This document shows positions 1 through 8,625 of a stretch of 64,000 nucleotides of DNA, in pieces. The position numbers were made by a program, and so were the translations under genes. The notes below the pieces were generated by a model. That model saw only the letters and a list, made by a program, of their open reading frames with translations. It was not told where the DNA came from and searched no databases. The DNA comes from a virus, in IMG/VR virus record IMGVR_UViG_3300035204_001725, positions 1 to 64,000 of that record; one strand, given 5' to 3'. Positions within the stretch are counted from its first letter, which is position 1, and the number at the start of each line of letters is the position of its first letter.

Positions 1-428
1 AGAACGAAGAACTATTAATCTCCACGGGAATGTCTAAAGAAGAAGAGATAGAGCAATGTGTTAAGGCTTGTAGTCCAGACGTAATTTTCCATACAAATTC
101 TACCTATCCGTCTCCAGTTTCAGAGCTTAACCTTTCGTACATAACTTGGCTGAAAGAAAAGTACCCTCATTCGTTCATTGGGTATAGTGGGCATGAATAC
201 GGACTAGTTCCTACATTTGCTGCGGTCGTTATGGGAGCGAGGTACGTTGAGAGACATATCACCCTAGATCGAACTGCGTGGGGCTCAGATCAAATGGCTT
301 CGGTAGAACCTGCGGGATTAATCAAAATGACTAAAGCTATTAGAGATATCGAGTCAGCCATAGGCGATGGAGGTCCAAGAACTCTACTAGAAGGAGAAAA
401 AACGAAAAGGACGAGCTTAAGAAAATGA
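1..428 (+). CDS. neuB: N-acetylneuraminate synthase family protein (NeuB-like), 5' truncated by window
   Basis: The frame is open from base 3, so the N-terminal part lies outside the window. NeuB-family enzymes condense phosphoenolpyruvate with an amino sugar to make a nonulosonic acid such as sialic or legionaminic acid. Visible family signatures are LLISTGMS, then YSGHEYGL, then ERHITLDR followed by GSDQMASVEP, the conserved end of the TIM barrel. The protein stops about 25 residues after the barrel, so the C-terminal SAF (antifreeze-like) domain usual in bacterial NeuB is absent. The stop overlaps the next start (ATGA). A CMP-sugar synthetase gene at 4881 supports a nonulosonic acid pathway. 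The exact sugar cannot be read from this fragment. Confidence 0.85.
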   Translation, partial: NEELLISTGMSKEEEIEQCVKACSPDVIFHTNSTYPSPVSELNLSYITWLKEKYPHSFIGYSGHEYGLVPTFAAVVMGARYVERHITLDRTAWGSDQMASVEPAGLIKMTKAIRDIESAIGDGGPRTLLEGEKTKRTSLRK

Positions 429-1453
429 AAAAAGCTTTACATGCGTATGCGGTAAATGGAAAGGCTAATTCGGGAGACTTTTTCTTGGGACCAGCTACTC
501 GTTGGCACTTTGAAAAAAATATTGCCCAAGAAGACCTTGAGTGGAGCAAAATAGACATCCGCAACTCTTTTTCTCATGGTGAGGCGGATTACGCTAATAC
601 TTTTGATTATTTCGTTGTCGGAGGCGGAGGCTTAATGTTACCGGACACAAACAAAAACGATATTTCATGCTGGCAGTGGCCCGTAAATAATGACGCACTC
701 AAAAAGATAACTACTCCTTTACATGTGGTAAGCATGGGGTATAACTTGTTTCATGGTCAACGAGTGGGAGACAGCTCGAGCGACGATTGCCCAAGATACA
801 AAAAGTTTAAGAAGAGTATCGAGACTCTCATCGATGTCAGCAATAGCTTTTCTTTGCGCCACAATGGCGACTGTGAGCGTTTAAAAGAAATAGTAGACCC
901 CAAGTACCATAATAAAATTAAACTTGAATTATGCCCCACTATTGATTATTGTAAACACCGTATATCTACTGAAGATCTTCCTTCAGTTAAAAGAGATATT
1001 TATGCTTTCGAGATCAAAGACGATAGGCCCGAAAGAAGATATTACAATACGTCTAGATCAATCTTTTATGAGCATTTAAAAAACTTTATTTTTCACTTAT
1101 TGGATTTAAATAAAGAAGTATGCGTATTGTCTCATGATGGAAGCAGATCTTTCAGAGACTATTTAAACAGTAATAACGTAAATGTTGGATTTATTGACAA
1201 CTCTGTCGCTTCTGAAAAAGAAATTATATCCAATTATTTAAAAATTGAAAAGTTATTCTGCACGGCAGGCCATAGTCAGATGATGGGCCACGCTTTGGGG
1301 TGCGATGTTATTAGTATGATAACTCACGAAAAACAAAAATATTTTTTACAAGATATAGGAGAATATACGGATAATAAATACATAGACGTCAATCATGATA
1401 CCGTATACAACAAATTAATATTTATATATGAACAACTTAAAAAAGAAAATTAG
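425..1453 (+). CDS. Polysaccharide pyruvyl transferase-like protein
   Basis: This 342-residue protein resembles the polysaccharide pyruvyl transferase family (CsaB/WcaK type), which transfers a pyruvyl group from PEP to a sugar or has a related GT-B-like role. Supporting features are the N-terminal NSGDFFLGPA segment, the glycine-rich VVGGGGLM at about residues 65-72, the SLRHNGD segment near 142, and the C-terminal CTAGHSQMMGHALGC stretch that matches the conserved C-terminal sugar-binding region of the family. The start overlaps the NeuB-like stop by 4 nt and the end overlaps the PhyH-like gene by 26 nt, indicating translational coupling. Family assignment is by motif only; substrate unknown. 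Confidence 0.65.
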   Translation: MKKALHAYAVNGKANSGDFFLGPATRWHFEKNIAQEDLEWSKIDIRNSFSHGEADYANTFDYFVVGGGGLMLPDTNKNDISCWQWPVNNDALKKITTPLHVVSMGYNLFHGQRVGDSSSDDCPRYKKFKKSIETLIDVSNSFSLRHNGDCERLKEIVDPKYHNKIKLELCPTIDYCKHRISTEDLPSVKRDIYAFEIKDDRPERRYYNTSRSIFYEHLKNFIFHLLDLNKEVCVLSHDGSRSFRDYLNSNNVNVGFIDNSVASEKEIISNYLKIEKLFCTAGHSQMMGHALGCDVISMITHEKQKYFLQDIGEYTDNKYIDVNHDTVYNKLIFIYEQLKKEN

Positions 1454-2096
1454 AAAAGATGGCTTTATTGTCATAAAAGACTTTTTTAGCGAAGAAGAAG
1501 CCTCCAGATATAGGGCCCTGTGTGACAATTATTTTAATAACCATTCGTCCTTTCAGTGTGACGGGGGCAAAGTCGTACCCGGTTGGGCGGGGAACACTCC
1601 AGAGATGGAGGAACTAAACCTATTATATGAAAATTCAAAAATGACAGATATAGTGAGTGAAATCTTGGGTGACGCTTATCTATTCGCGGAACACTCAGAT
1701 TTACATCAAGATAAAATAACAGGGTGGCATAGAGACACTTATGACTACCAAAGAGGGGGAGGAGTATGGCCTCAATGGACCGAGGACTTTTTTGTAATCA
1801 AAGTCGCCTTTTTGCTTCAAGACCATTCCAGTAACGATCATGGATTATGGATGGACATTTATTCTCATAGATCAGAGGGGAGCCACAATCCAATATATAT
1901 ACCAAGTGGGCCGATGGATCTAATTATATTTGATCAAAAAATAAATCATAGAGGTCAATCAAGTCAATATCTCGATAAATATGGAGAGCATAGATACTTA
2001 ATAACTTATGGGTATGGACTAGATAACGAACACACGTTAATGCACAATGCTGGATGTAAGAAAAGGCAGGACGCTCAAAGATTGGAAATGAAATGA
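1428..2096 (+). CDS. Phytanoyl-CoA dioxygenase (PhyH) family Fe(II)/2-oxoglutarate oxygenase
   Basis: PhyH-family proteins hydroxylate small molecules using Fe(II) and 2-oxoglutarate. The N-terminus has the typical 'KDGFIVIKDFFSEEEASRY' opening. The metal triad is visible as H101-R-D103 (GWHRDTYD) and H174 (INHRGQ), with basic residues downstream that could hold 2-oxoglutarate. Length (222 aa) is a little short for the family but all core strands appear present. It lies inside the sugar operon, overlapping both neighbours, so its substrate is likely a sugar or sugar-linked precursor; that is inference. Confidence 0.8.
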   Translation: MNNLKKKIRKDGFIVIKDFFSEEEASRYRALCDNYFNNHSSFQCDGGKVVPGWAGNTPEMEELNLLYENSKMTDIVSEILGDAYLFAEHSDLHQDKITGWHRDTYDYQRGGGVWPQWTEDFFVIKVAFLLQDHSSNDHGLWMDIYSHRSEGSHNPIYIPSGPMDLIIFDQKINHRGQSSQYLDKYGEHRYLITYGYGLDNEHTLMHNAGCKKRQDAQRLEMK

Positions 2097-2914
2097 AAAT
2101 AGACATAGCAATGAACTTTAATGATCTAATTCCACCAACAGGTCATTCTATGGCCATGTGGAATAAGCCTCCGTATTATGAACAGTTGTTATCTTTAATA
2201 AAATCAATAAAATTAAATTGGGACAAGCAAGTTTATGATTATTCTATATATGTTTATTATTCAAGAGATCTAGCTAGAGAAAAAATAGAAGAACTACGAT
2301 CACTGGGATGTCATACAGTTTTTAACCCAAGTGAAATTCAACCATACTTTAATAGAGAAAACGTATTTTCGCATCAAACCGATGGGGATTTTACATTAAA
2401 CCTAGATACAGATATGCTTGTTCTTAATACCCCCTCTTTAAGCTTTGAGCATGAAGTATTAATGAAACCAGCAGGGCACTCCGCAATGTCGCACGATAAA
2501 TGGAGGATTGCGTCAGAAAAACTAGGAATAAAGCATGACCCGCGATCGTATCATCATTTTAACGGGGGGTGCATGCTAATTAAAAATGATTGTAAAAAAG
2601 TACTATACGACTGGTATGTGGACCCAGAGAACCTAAAGATACTAAGACTATTAGAAAAGTATGACCGTCACTTTTCAGAGCAATTTTATTATAGCATCTT
2701 AATTAGAAGATTAGATTGGGGAATCTTAAATAAAAGGGTAAACGCTTATTCCGACTCTTTTGGAGAATATAGTTTAGACATGCCTGTAGATATCTTACAT
2801 TATTTAGGGAAAAATGGCTATAACGAAAAGGTGGAGTCTTTAATTAAAGAAGTAGTGAGGGGTTATATCTTGAACAGTCGAACCACAAAATCCAGAGGTT
2901 TTAATGTTGCATAA
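2093..2914 (+). CDS. GT-A fold glycosyltransferase, GT8-like
   Basis: A 273-residue putative retaining-type glycosyltransferase. The metal-binding DxD motif is visible in LNLDTDMLVL near residues 101-110, and FNGGCMLIKND near 156-166 corresponds to the 'N-A/G-G-x-x-x-x' segment of GT8/glycogenin-like enzymes. Several clustered histidines (SYHHF) precede it. The start overlaps the PhyH-like stop by 4 nt. The donor is likely a nucleotide sugar; donor and acceptor cannot be inferred. Probably cytoplasmic, as no signal peptide or membrane segment is seen. Confidence 0.6.
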   Translation: MKIDIAMNFNDLIPPTGHSMAMWNKPPYYEQLLSLIKSIKLNWDKQVYDYSIYVYYSRDLAREKIEELRSLGCHTVFNPSEIQPYFNRENVFSHQTDGDFTLNLDTDMLVLNTPSLSFEHEVLMKPAGHSAMSHDKWRIASEKLGIKHDPRSYHHFNGGCMLIKNDCKKVLYDWYVDPENLKILRLLEKYDRHFSEQFYYSILIRRLDWGILNKRVNAYSDSFGEYSLDMPVDILHYLGKNGYNEKVESLIKEVVRGYILNSRTTKSRGFNVA

Positions 2915-3533
2915 TCCTTATAAAGCGGTAAGGATGTTTGAAGAAGAAATCGCTTCTTATACTGGTGCACCGTATGCGATCTCCGTAGATAGCTGTACAA
3001 ATGCTTTATTTCTTTGCTGTAAGTATTTAAAGGCCAAAGAGGTCACTATACCCAGCAAAACGTATCTTTCTGTGCCTATGAGCATTATTCATTCGGGCGG
3101 AGAAGTCGTTTTCGATAAATCAAAAGAAACGAACAGTTGGTCAGGAACTTATCAACTTAAGCCTTATCCAATATATGATGCAGCAAAGAAACTAACCTCT
3201 AACATGTATATAGAGGGTACTTTTATGTGCCTGTCTTTTCACATAAAGAAGCTCTTACCCATAGGAAAAGGAGGTATGATACTCACAGATAACGAAGGAG
3301 CCGTAGAGTGGTTTAAAAGAGCTAGGTATGAAGGTCGAAGTGAAAAATTTTACAAAGAGGATAGCGTAGAGAGTTTGGGGTGGAATATGTATATGACTCC
3401 CGAGCAAGCAGTGCGTGGATTAGCGCTTTTTCAGAATTACCCAGAGTACCAAAAAGACTTGGGCGAACCCGGAGGGTATAGAGACCTAACGGAATTCCCA
3501 GTATTTAAAAATTGTAAAATAATTCAATCATGA
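2904..3533 (+). CDS. DegT/DnrJ/EryC1/StrS-family aminotransferase, shortened
   Basis: The family makes amino sugars by PLP-dependent transamination of keto-sugar nucleotides. Seen here: YAISVDSCTNALFLC (phosphate/PLP-binding loop), IYDAAKK (the conserved Asp), and SFHIKKLLPIGKGGMILTD, where K116 aligns with the Schiff-base lysine. The protein ends at 209 residues, whereas family members usually have 360-400, so the C-terminal small domain is essentially missing; a remnant ('MYMTPEQAVRGLALFQ') matches the region just after the large domain. It may be a minimal phage version or non-catalytic. It overlaps both flanking genes, so the stop is not an obvious recent break. Confidence 0.75.
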   Translation: MLHNPYKAVRMFEEEIASYTGAPYAISVDSCTNALFLCCKYLKAKEVTIPSKTYLSVPMSIIHSGGEVVFDKSKETNSWSGTYQLKPYPIYDAAKKLTSNMYIEGTFMCLSFHIKKLLPIGKGGMILTDNEGAVEWFKRARYEGRSEKFYKEDSVESLGWNMYMTPEQAVRGLALFQNYPEYQKDLGEPGGYRDLTEFPVFKNCKIIQS

Positions 3534-4204
3534 CAAATAGTGAAGAAGATAGAGGATCATGGGCTCGATCGACGCCGAGAGAGTATGTCTTACCCGACGG
3601 AATGAGAACAAGATTCTATAACCCCCAGCCCTATGACGAAAGCGGAGATACGACCCTGTTTAGGACCTTAGAGTGGCATCAAGAAAATGTTATTCCATTA
3701 ATTCAACAAAATCTCACTAGTCGAAAATCAGTGTTGGATTTAGGCTGTGGAAATGGGAGATATAATAAATTAACTCACGGAATATTTGAAAATATACTAT
3801 GCGTTGACCCCATAGAAACTATGGATGAAAAATTTACATTTAGTAACACAAAATTTGAGAGAACACACCTTCATGAACTACAGGGTAAATTCGATAACAT
3901 ATTAATGATCGGGCCTATGTGTGCTATATGGAAAAAATACGGGGAGGACACCATGAGATATTTGCACTCCTTATTAAATAAAAACGGCTTGGTCTTTATG
4001 GAAATCGATGAAGCGAGCCCGTGCTCTTTTAAGCGATGGAACGCTCGCGGTCAGTCGCCCGTGTTTCATCCGGTCTTTGAATACCGACCTCCCGACGGGT
4101 GTTCTGGTCGATACAAACCAGTTATTAAATCCGAAGGATATCATTTCACAGCCAAGCAATATGATTTATATCGGACGACCTTGGTCGTTTGGGAAAGTAA
4201 ATGA
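3530..4204 (+). CDS. Class I SAM-dependent methyltransferase
   Basis: The protein has the glycine-rich SAM-binding motif I (VLDLGCGNGRYNK, about residues 67-79), an acidic strand-2 end (CVDPIE), and a motif IV-like region (FDNILMIGPM). The first 60 residues are a variable cap. The family methylates small molecules, sugars or proteins. It sits in the sugar cassette with 4-nt overlaps on both sides, so methylation of a sugar is the most economical guess. No metal-binding or membrane features are apparent. Confidence 0.7.
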   Translation: MTNSEEDRGSWARSTPREYVLPDGMRTRFYNPQPYDESGDTTLFRTLEWHQENVIPLIQQNLTSRKSVLDLGCGNGRYNKLTHGIFENILCVDPIETMDEKFTFSNTKFERTHLHELQGKFDNILMIGPMCAIWKKYGEDTMRYLHSLLNKNGLVFMEIDEASPCSFKRWNARGQSPVFHPVFEYRPPDGCSGRYKPVIKSEGYHFTAKQYDLYRTTLVVWESK

Positions 4205-4884
4205 AAGCATCTAAAGAGCTCCTTAGTAAAACGTTAAGTATCTCCAAGTGGGTTGCGGCCAACATGCATGGAAGGGACGAAGCGGAATTTAAAAGGATTT
4301 ATCACTGTGATCATCACATAGCGCTATACATAAAAGACTATGTAATGAAGGAGCAGTGTAAAACCTATTTTGAAATAGGCGCGCATTTTGGGCATAGTAT
4401 ATGTACGCTCTTACAGAGTCAATACAAATCAAATTTTATTACTTGTGATTTATTTGATTCGGGGGCATCTAATTTTTATACCAACAAAAACGTTCAGCAT
4501 TTTAACTCACACAATTATAATTGTGAGATCATTAAAGCCAACTCTAATGAAGAAGGAACAAGAGATTTAGTAAATGACTCTTGTCCAGACGGAATAGATT
4601 TACTTTTTATAGACGGTGATCACAGGTATTGGGGTGTGACTAAAGATTTCCAGCTTTATTTTCCTTTGGTAAATTCAGGGGGGTATATAGTATTCGATGA
4701 TTATTTACCCTTTTCTTGGAAAGGTAAAGAAAGAGAATGTCCGGTAGCCATTAGGGACATTATAAAAAAACACGAAGACGAACTAGAGATCATGGGTGAA
4801 GCAAAAAGTATTGATCCAGACGACTCTCTCGGCGGCACGGAGTCTATCAGGGACAATACTGCGTTTATAGTTAAAAAGAAATGA
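4201..4884 (+). CDS. Class I SAM-dependent methyltransferase (Methyltransf_24-like)
   Basis: A second methyltransferase, of the group with TYFEIGAHFGHS as motif I (about residues 59-70) and DLLFIDGDHRYWGVTKD near 137-153, the acidic/His signature of cephalosporin hydroxylase-like and Methyltransf_24 enzymes, followed by GGYIVFDDY. Those residues commonly bind a divalent metal and catechol or sugar hydroxyls in relatives. It is not closely similar to the preceding methyltransferase, so the two genes are not a tandem duplication. The start overlaps the upstream stop (ATGA). Confidence 0.75.
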   Translation: MKASKELLSKTLSISKWVAANMHGRDEAEFKRIYHCDHHIALYIKDYVMKEQCKTYFEIGAHFGHSICTLLQSQYKSNFITCDLFDSGASNFYTNKNVQHFNSHNYNCEIIKANSNEEGTRDLVNDSCPDGIDLLFIDGDHRYWGVTKDFQLYFPLVNSGGYIVFDDYLPFSWKGKERECPVAIRDIIKKHEDELEIMGEAKSIDPDDSLGGTESIRDNTAFIVKKK

Positions 4885-5513
4885 AAACATGCACGGTCAT
4901 ATTAGCTAGGGGCGGAAGCAAGGGTATACCCAACAAAAACATAATTAAATTAAAAGGGTCGCCCCTTCTGCAATATGTAATTGATTCCTCCAGAGGGTCT
5001 GAGGTAGATGAAACATGGGTAAGCACCGATTGTCCATTAATAAGCGGCGTAGCCGACGGGTTAGGTGCACGTGTTATACGTAGACCGAATGAGATTTCCC
5101 AAGATCACTCGAAAAGCGATGAAGCGCTAATCCATTTTGCCGAAAATATAGACTTCGATATATTAGTATTTATTCAGCCCACATCACCCCTTCTTAAGCC
5201 GGGAGATATAAATCGAGGCTTGGGAATGATTGAAGACTACGACTCGGTATTCTCTGTCTATAAAGAGCATTGGATTCCAGAGTGGAATTTAGATGGGACA
5301 CCGCACAACTGGGATTTAAACAGCAGGCCCATGAGGCAAGACGTTCCAGAAACTTACGTGGAAAACGGAGCTTTTTATATTACCACTAAGGAAGCCCTAT
5401 TAAGCTCTGGGTTGAGGTACAGCGGTAAAATAGGAATGGTGGAGATGCCGAAATACAGGAGTTTTCAAATAGATACGTTAGACGATTTGACTTTAATTGA
5501 AAAATTGTTATAA
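4881..5513 (+). CDS. neuA: CMP-nonulosonate cytidylyltransferase (NeuA-like)
   Basis: This enzyme activates a nonulosonic acid with CTP to CMP-sugar. The nucleotide-binding signature LARGGSKGIPNKN (residues 8-20) is intact, as are the LVSTD-type segment (WVSTDCPLIS), the FIQPTSPLL motif and the C-terminal FQIDTLDDL ending typical of NeuA/KdsB-like proteins. Length 210 aa is normal for the short form without an extra hydrolase domain. Together with the NeuB-type gene at the left edge it gives two consecutive steps of a sialic-acid-like pathway in one operon. Whether the product is CMP-Neu5Ac or another nonulosonate is not determinable here. Confidence 0.85.
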   Translation: MKTCTVILARGGSKGIPNKNIIKLKGSPLLQYVIDSSRGSEVDETWVSTDCPLISGVADGLGARVIRRPNEISQDHSKSDEALIHFAENIDFDILVFIQPTSPLLKPGDINRGLGMIEDYDSVFSVYKEHWIPEWNLDGTPHNWDLNSRPMRQDVPETYVENGAFYITTKEALLSSGLRYSGKIGMVEMPKYRSFQIDTLDDLTLIEKLL

Positions 5514-5519
5514 TAAATA

Positions 5520-6185
5520 GTGAGAAAGTCGCATAAAGAACTAAAAAATATACACAAAGGAAAGGATATATGGGTTGTCGCCGCTGGGCCTTCTATGAAC
5601 TATGTTGATCCCGGTTTTTTTGATAAAAATAAGATAGTCATAGGAGTTAATAGAATTAGTAACTTTTTCAAATGCGACTATACCGTAAATAAAGATCATA
5701 GAGGGTTTGAAGAACTAAAAGAGAACTTAAACGAAACTAAGGTTATACTCTCTCAGTGGCGACATGGAAATCCGGGTACTCAAGAAAATACTATAGATTG
5801 CGATTTCTATTTTTTTACTCACCCGAGCAAGCCCGAGGAACAGCCCGACCTAGACGTAATAGGAACAGACGATATAGTTGTTAGTTGGTCTACAATTACT
5901 AGCGCTCTACATTTGGCAGCGTATATGGGAGCAAAAAACATATTGATTTGCGGACACGATTGTGGCGCGCTTAACGGAGAAATTACGGTTAAAGATTATT
6001 ATAAAAATTTAAATCCCGACCAAGGAAACATTGACGTATATCACACTTGGTTAAAAACGAGTATAGAAGATCACACCATTAAGGTGAAAGAAAAAATAAA
6101 AGAAATATACGGAACAAATATATATTCACTAAATCCTTTTATTAATTTAGCGTTGGAAGGCAATAAATATGAAAGAAGAAGCTAA
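5520..6185 (+). CDS. DUF115/MptE-like Rossmann protein; possible sialyltransferase-type enzyme
   Basis: The start is GTG at 5520, preceded by an AT-rich TATAATAAATA stretch. The first motif, DIWVVAAGPSMNYVDP, matches the 'GxGPSL' nucleotide-binding loop shared by DUF115/motility-associated (Maf) proteins and, more loosely, by GT42 sialyltransferases. ILICGHDCGALNG near 140-152 matches the second conserved segment of DUF115 proteins. Because the operon makes a CMP-nonulosonate, a role in transferring that sugar is attractive but is inference. Cytoplasmic; no signal peptide. Confidence 0.5.
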   Translation: MRKSHKELKNIHKGKDIWVVAAGPSMNYVDPGFFDKNKIVIGVNRISNFFKCDYTVNKDHRGFEELKENLNETKVILSQWRHGNPGTQENTIDCDFYFFTHPSKPEEQPDLDVIGTDDIVVSWSTITSALHLAAYMGAKNILICGHDCGALNGEITVKDYYKNLNPDQGNIDVYHTWLKTSIEDHTIKVKEKIKEIYGTNIYSLNPFINLALEGNKYERRS

Positions 6186-6849
6186 GCTAGACGTTATAGT
6201 AGCGACTTATCACCAAGACGAGCCGCTAAAGTGCCTTATTAATTGTTTTAAGTCACAGACTAGTCCAGATTGGAACCTGTACCTTATTCATGATGGTGAG
6301 GATGACGAATATCACAGAATTAAACAAACCTTGGTTGACGATAATTACATAAACCAATCCAACATTGTCTTTGATCACACACCTAAAAAATCTGAAACTC
6401 CTTGGGGGCACGAAAGTAGGGATTATGGGATGACAAAATACATTGAGGCTAACTCTAATGTATTACTTCACACAAATGGCGACAACTATTATGCTCCTAT
6501 CCTTGTAAAATATGTTTTGGAACAGTTTTCCTTAAATCCAGACTTAAAGCTCTTTTATTGGAATATGATCCATTCTCATAATAATCCGGGTCACCCCAAT
6601 TTTTATCCACCGGGAGCAGGAAGTTATTCGCTTTTGTATACGGAACTACAGCATGCATATGTGGATTTGGGTTGTGTTGCCATTAAAAATAGTGTAGTTA
6701 AAAATATAGGATTTAAACATAACGAGCACGACGGAGATTGGTTTTATTTTAATGACGCCTTGGATACTCTGCCACACAGCATAAGTGAAACAAAAACAGA
6801 AGAAACAGTAGTCTCAAAATCTCATAAAACATTACTTGTACATAACTAA
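6169..6849 (+). CDS. Glycosyltransferase family 2-like protein
   Basis: The N-terminus 'KLDVIVATYHQDEPLKCLI' is the classic GT2 opening, followed by WNLYLIHDGEDDEY for the UDP-binding strand and LLHTNGDNYYAP in place of the usual DxD segment (N-G-D-N here). At 226 residues it is a minimal GT-A domain with no membrane segments. It overlaps the preceding gene by 17 nt and its stop abuts the rmlB-like start. Donor and acceptor are unknown. The altered metal motif is worth noting but does not exclude activity. Confidence 0.7.
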   Translation: MKEEAKLDVIVATYHQDEPLKCLINCFKSQTSPDWNLYLIHDGEDDEYHRIKQTLVDDNYINQSNIVFDHTPKKSETPWGHESRDYGMTKYIEANSNVLLHTNGDNYYAPILVKYVLEQFSLNPDLKLFYWNMIHSHNNPGHPNFYPPGAGSYSLLYTELQHAYVDLGCVAIKNSVVKNIGFKHNEHDGDWFYFNDALDTLPHSISETKTEETVVSKSHKTLLVHN

Positions 6850-7826
6850 TGAATTTATTAATTACAGGCGGAGCGGGGTTCATTGGAGCCAACTTTCTTA
6901 AATACGTGCTAAAGAAAAGAGCGGGCTTTAAGCTGTTTGTTGTAATGGATAGTTTAACCTACGCTGCGGACTATGAAAACATAAGAGAAGACGTAGAAGA
7001 CCACCCAAAACTAAAATTCGCCAACGTTGATATAACGGACTCTCGGTATGTGGATGCCACGTTTGTGAAATATGGAATTACTCACGTAATTCACTTCGCC
7101 GCAGAGTCTCACGTAGACAATTCTATTTTGGGTCCCCAAACCTTTATCGAGACTAACGTGCTTGGAACGCTTAATCTTTTAGAGGCAGCAAAAAAGTACG
7201 AAATACAAAGATTTCATCACATTTCAACCGACGAAGTATTCGGTCATCTAGAAAAGGAAGACAAGAAGTTTACAGAAGAAACACCATACGCTCCTAGGAA
7301 CCCGTATTCTGCTTCTAAGGCGTCTTCTGATCATTTGGTACGATCATACTACCACACGTATGATATGCCCGTTACGATATCAAATTGCTCCAATAACTAT
7401 GGGCCCTATCAGCATGAAGAAAAATTTATCCCCACAATCATCAATTCTATATTAAAAAGAAAAAAGATACCTGTATATGGCCAAGGCTTAAACGTAAGAG
7501 ACTGGATCCATGTCGAAGATCATTGCGATGCTTTGCTTACCATACTCCAGAAGGGCAGAGAGGGGGAAACGTATAATATAGGAGCAAATTGTGAAAAAAG
7601 AAATTTAGATGTCATTCAAGCCGTGTGCGATATTTTAAAAGTAGAGTCTGAAGACTGTACGGAATTTGTTTGTGACAGGCTGGGGCATGACTTTAGGTAC
7701 GCCATAGACGCAGCGAAGATTAGAAAAGAATTAAAATGGAAACCAAAAATAACCTTTGAAAAGGGTATAGCTAGAACAGTTGCTTACTATAAAAGTATAT
7801 ATGATACCGAATTTCGTGATTTATAG
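6849..7826 (+). CDS. rfbB: dTDP-glucose 4,6-dehydratase-like SDR enzyme
   Basis: An extended short-chain dehydrogenase that converts a nucleotide-glucose to its 4-keto-6-deoxy form using bound NAD+. TGGAGFIG (residues 6-13) binds NAD. The catalytic T127-D128-E129 of STDEVFG and the Y153-S-A-S-K157 pair are intact, and AAESHVD and NCSNNYGPYQ match the RmlB signature. Length 325 aa is close to the usual 330-360. It is the last gene of the sugar operon and would feed a keto-sugar to the DegT-type aminotransferase. dTDP versus other nucleotides is assumed from similarity to RmlB. Confidence 0.9.
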   Translation: MNLLITGGAGFIGANFLKYVLKKRAGFKLFVVMDSLTYAADYENIREDVEDHPKLKFANVDITDSRYVDATFVKYGITHVIHFAAESHVDNSILGPQTFIETNVLGTLNLLEAAKKYEIQRFHHISTDEVFGHLEKEDKKFTEETPYAPRNPYSASKASSDHLVRSYYHTYDMPVTISNCSNNYGPYQHEEKFIPTIINSILKRKKIPVYGQGLNVRDWIHVEDHCDALLTILQKGREGETYNIGANCEKRNLDVIQAVCDILKVESEDCTEFVCDRLGHDFRYAIDAAKIRKELKWKPKITFEKGIARTVAYYKSIYDTEFRDL

Positions 7827-7842
7827 TGTGTAATATTAATTA
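7825..7842 (+). promoter_or_regulatory. Recurrent AGTGTAAT-type element before phoH-like gene
   Basis: AGTGTGTAATATTAATTA directly precedes the ATG at 7843 with no Shine-Dalgarno sequence. It is one of seven similar elements at gene starts in this window and may be a phage promoter giving a very short leader. Confidence 0.45.
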
Positions 7843-8625
7843 ATGCCTGCTAAAAAAACTAATGGTAAGGTTAAGATTAGGGGCGATAGAGAATTCGCTG
7901 ACGATCTAAACGAAACGGAAAAAAAATTTGTTGTTGAAAATCCAATCAAAAGACAAATTAAAATTAACCAACTACCGTGGACCGAGAAACAAAAAGAGTT
8001 TTTTAGAATAGCATTAGACTATAATACCAAAATAGTCTTTGTCAATGGACCAGCGGGCACATCCAAGACGCTTTTATCCGTTTACTGCGGGCTGCAGCTT
8101 TTAAATATGAAAGCTATTTCAGATATTATGTATTTGAGATCAGCCGTAGAGAGTTCTGAATCTAAACTGGGTTTTCTCCCGGGATCAGCGGACGATAAAT
8201 TAAAATTTTATAACTTGCCATTTTTAGATAAGCTAGACGAGTTATTAATAACTACCAAACCCGAAAAGCTAGAAGAGGAAAAAAGAGTTTCTATGTTTCC
8301 AGTGAACTTCGCAAGAGGCATGAACTGGACAGGAAAGTGTATTATTCTAGACGAAGCGCAGAACTCTACACTAAAAGAGATCGTAACCGTGCTTACAAGA
8401 ATGGGACCGGGCAGCAGGTGCTTCGTGTTAGCGGACCCCATGCAAACAGACCTAAGGGGGGAGTATAATCAAGGAGCTTTCGAAAAGCTAGAAAATATAT
8501 TTTCTGACGACGAAAGCGCAGCAATGGGGATATATAATTTTAATTTTACTGAAGAGGATATTATGAGATCTGAATTGGTTAAATTTATCGTTCAAAAACT
8601 TAGTAAACAGGAGGAAGAAGAATGA
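7843..8625 (+). CDS. phoH: PhoH-like P-loop ATPase
   Basis: PhoH-family ATPases are common in marine phages; their precise role is not established (an RNA helicase or nuclease link is suggested for relatives). Walker A is GPAGTSKT at residues 69-76, Walker B is IILDEAQN near 166-173, and FVLADPMQTDL gives the sensor region typical of PhoH. A 45-residue lysine-rich N-terminus precedes the ATPase domain. The stop overlaps the start of the ClpP-like gene by 4 nt, so the two are translationally coupled. No Shine-Dalgarno precedes the start; an AGTGTAAT-type element does. Confidence 0.9.
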   Translation: MPAKKTNGKVKIRGDREFADDLNETEKKFVVENPIKRQIKINQLPWTEKQKEFFRIALDYNTKIVFVNGPAGTSKTLLSVYCGLQLLNMKAISDIMYLRSAVESSESKLGFLPGSADDKLKFYNLPFLDKLDELLITTKPEKLEEEKRVSMFPVNFARGMNWTGKCIILDEAQNSTLKEIVTVLTRMGPGSRCFVLADPMQTDLRGEYNQGAFEKLENIFSDDESAAMGIYNFNFTEEDIMRSELVKFIVQKLSKQEEEE

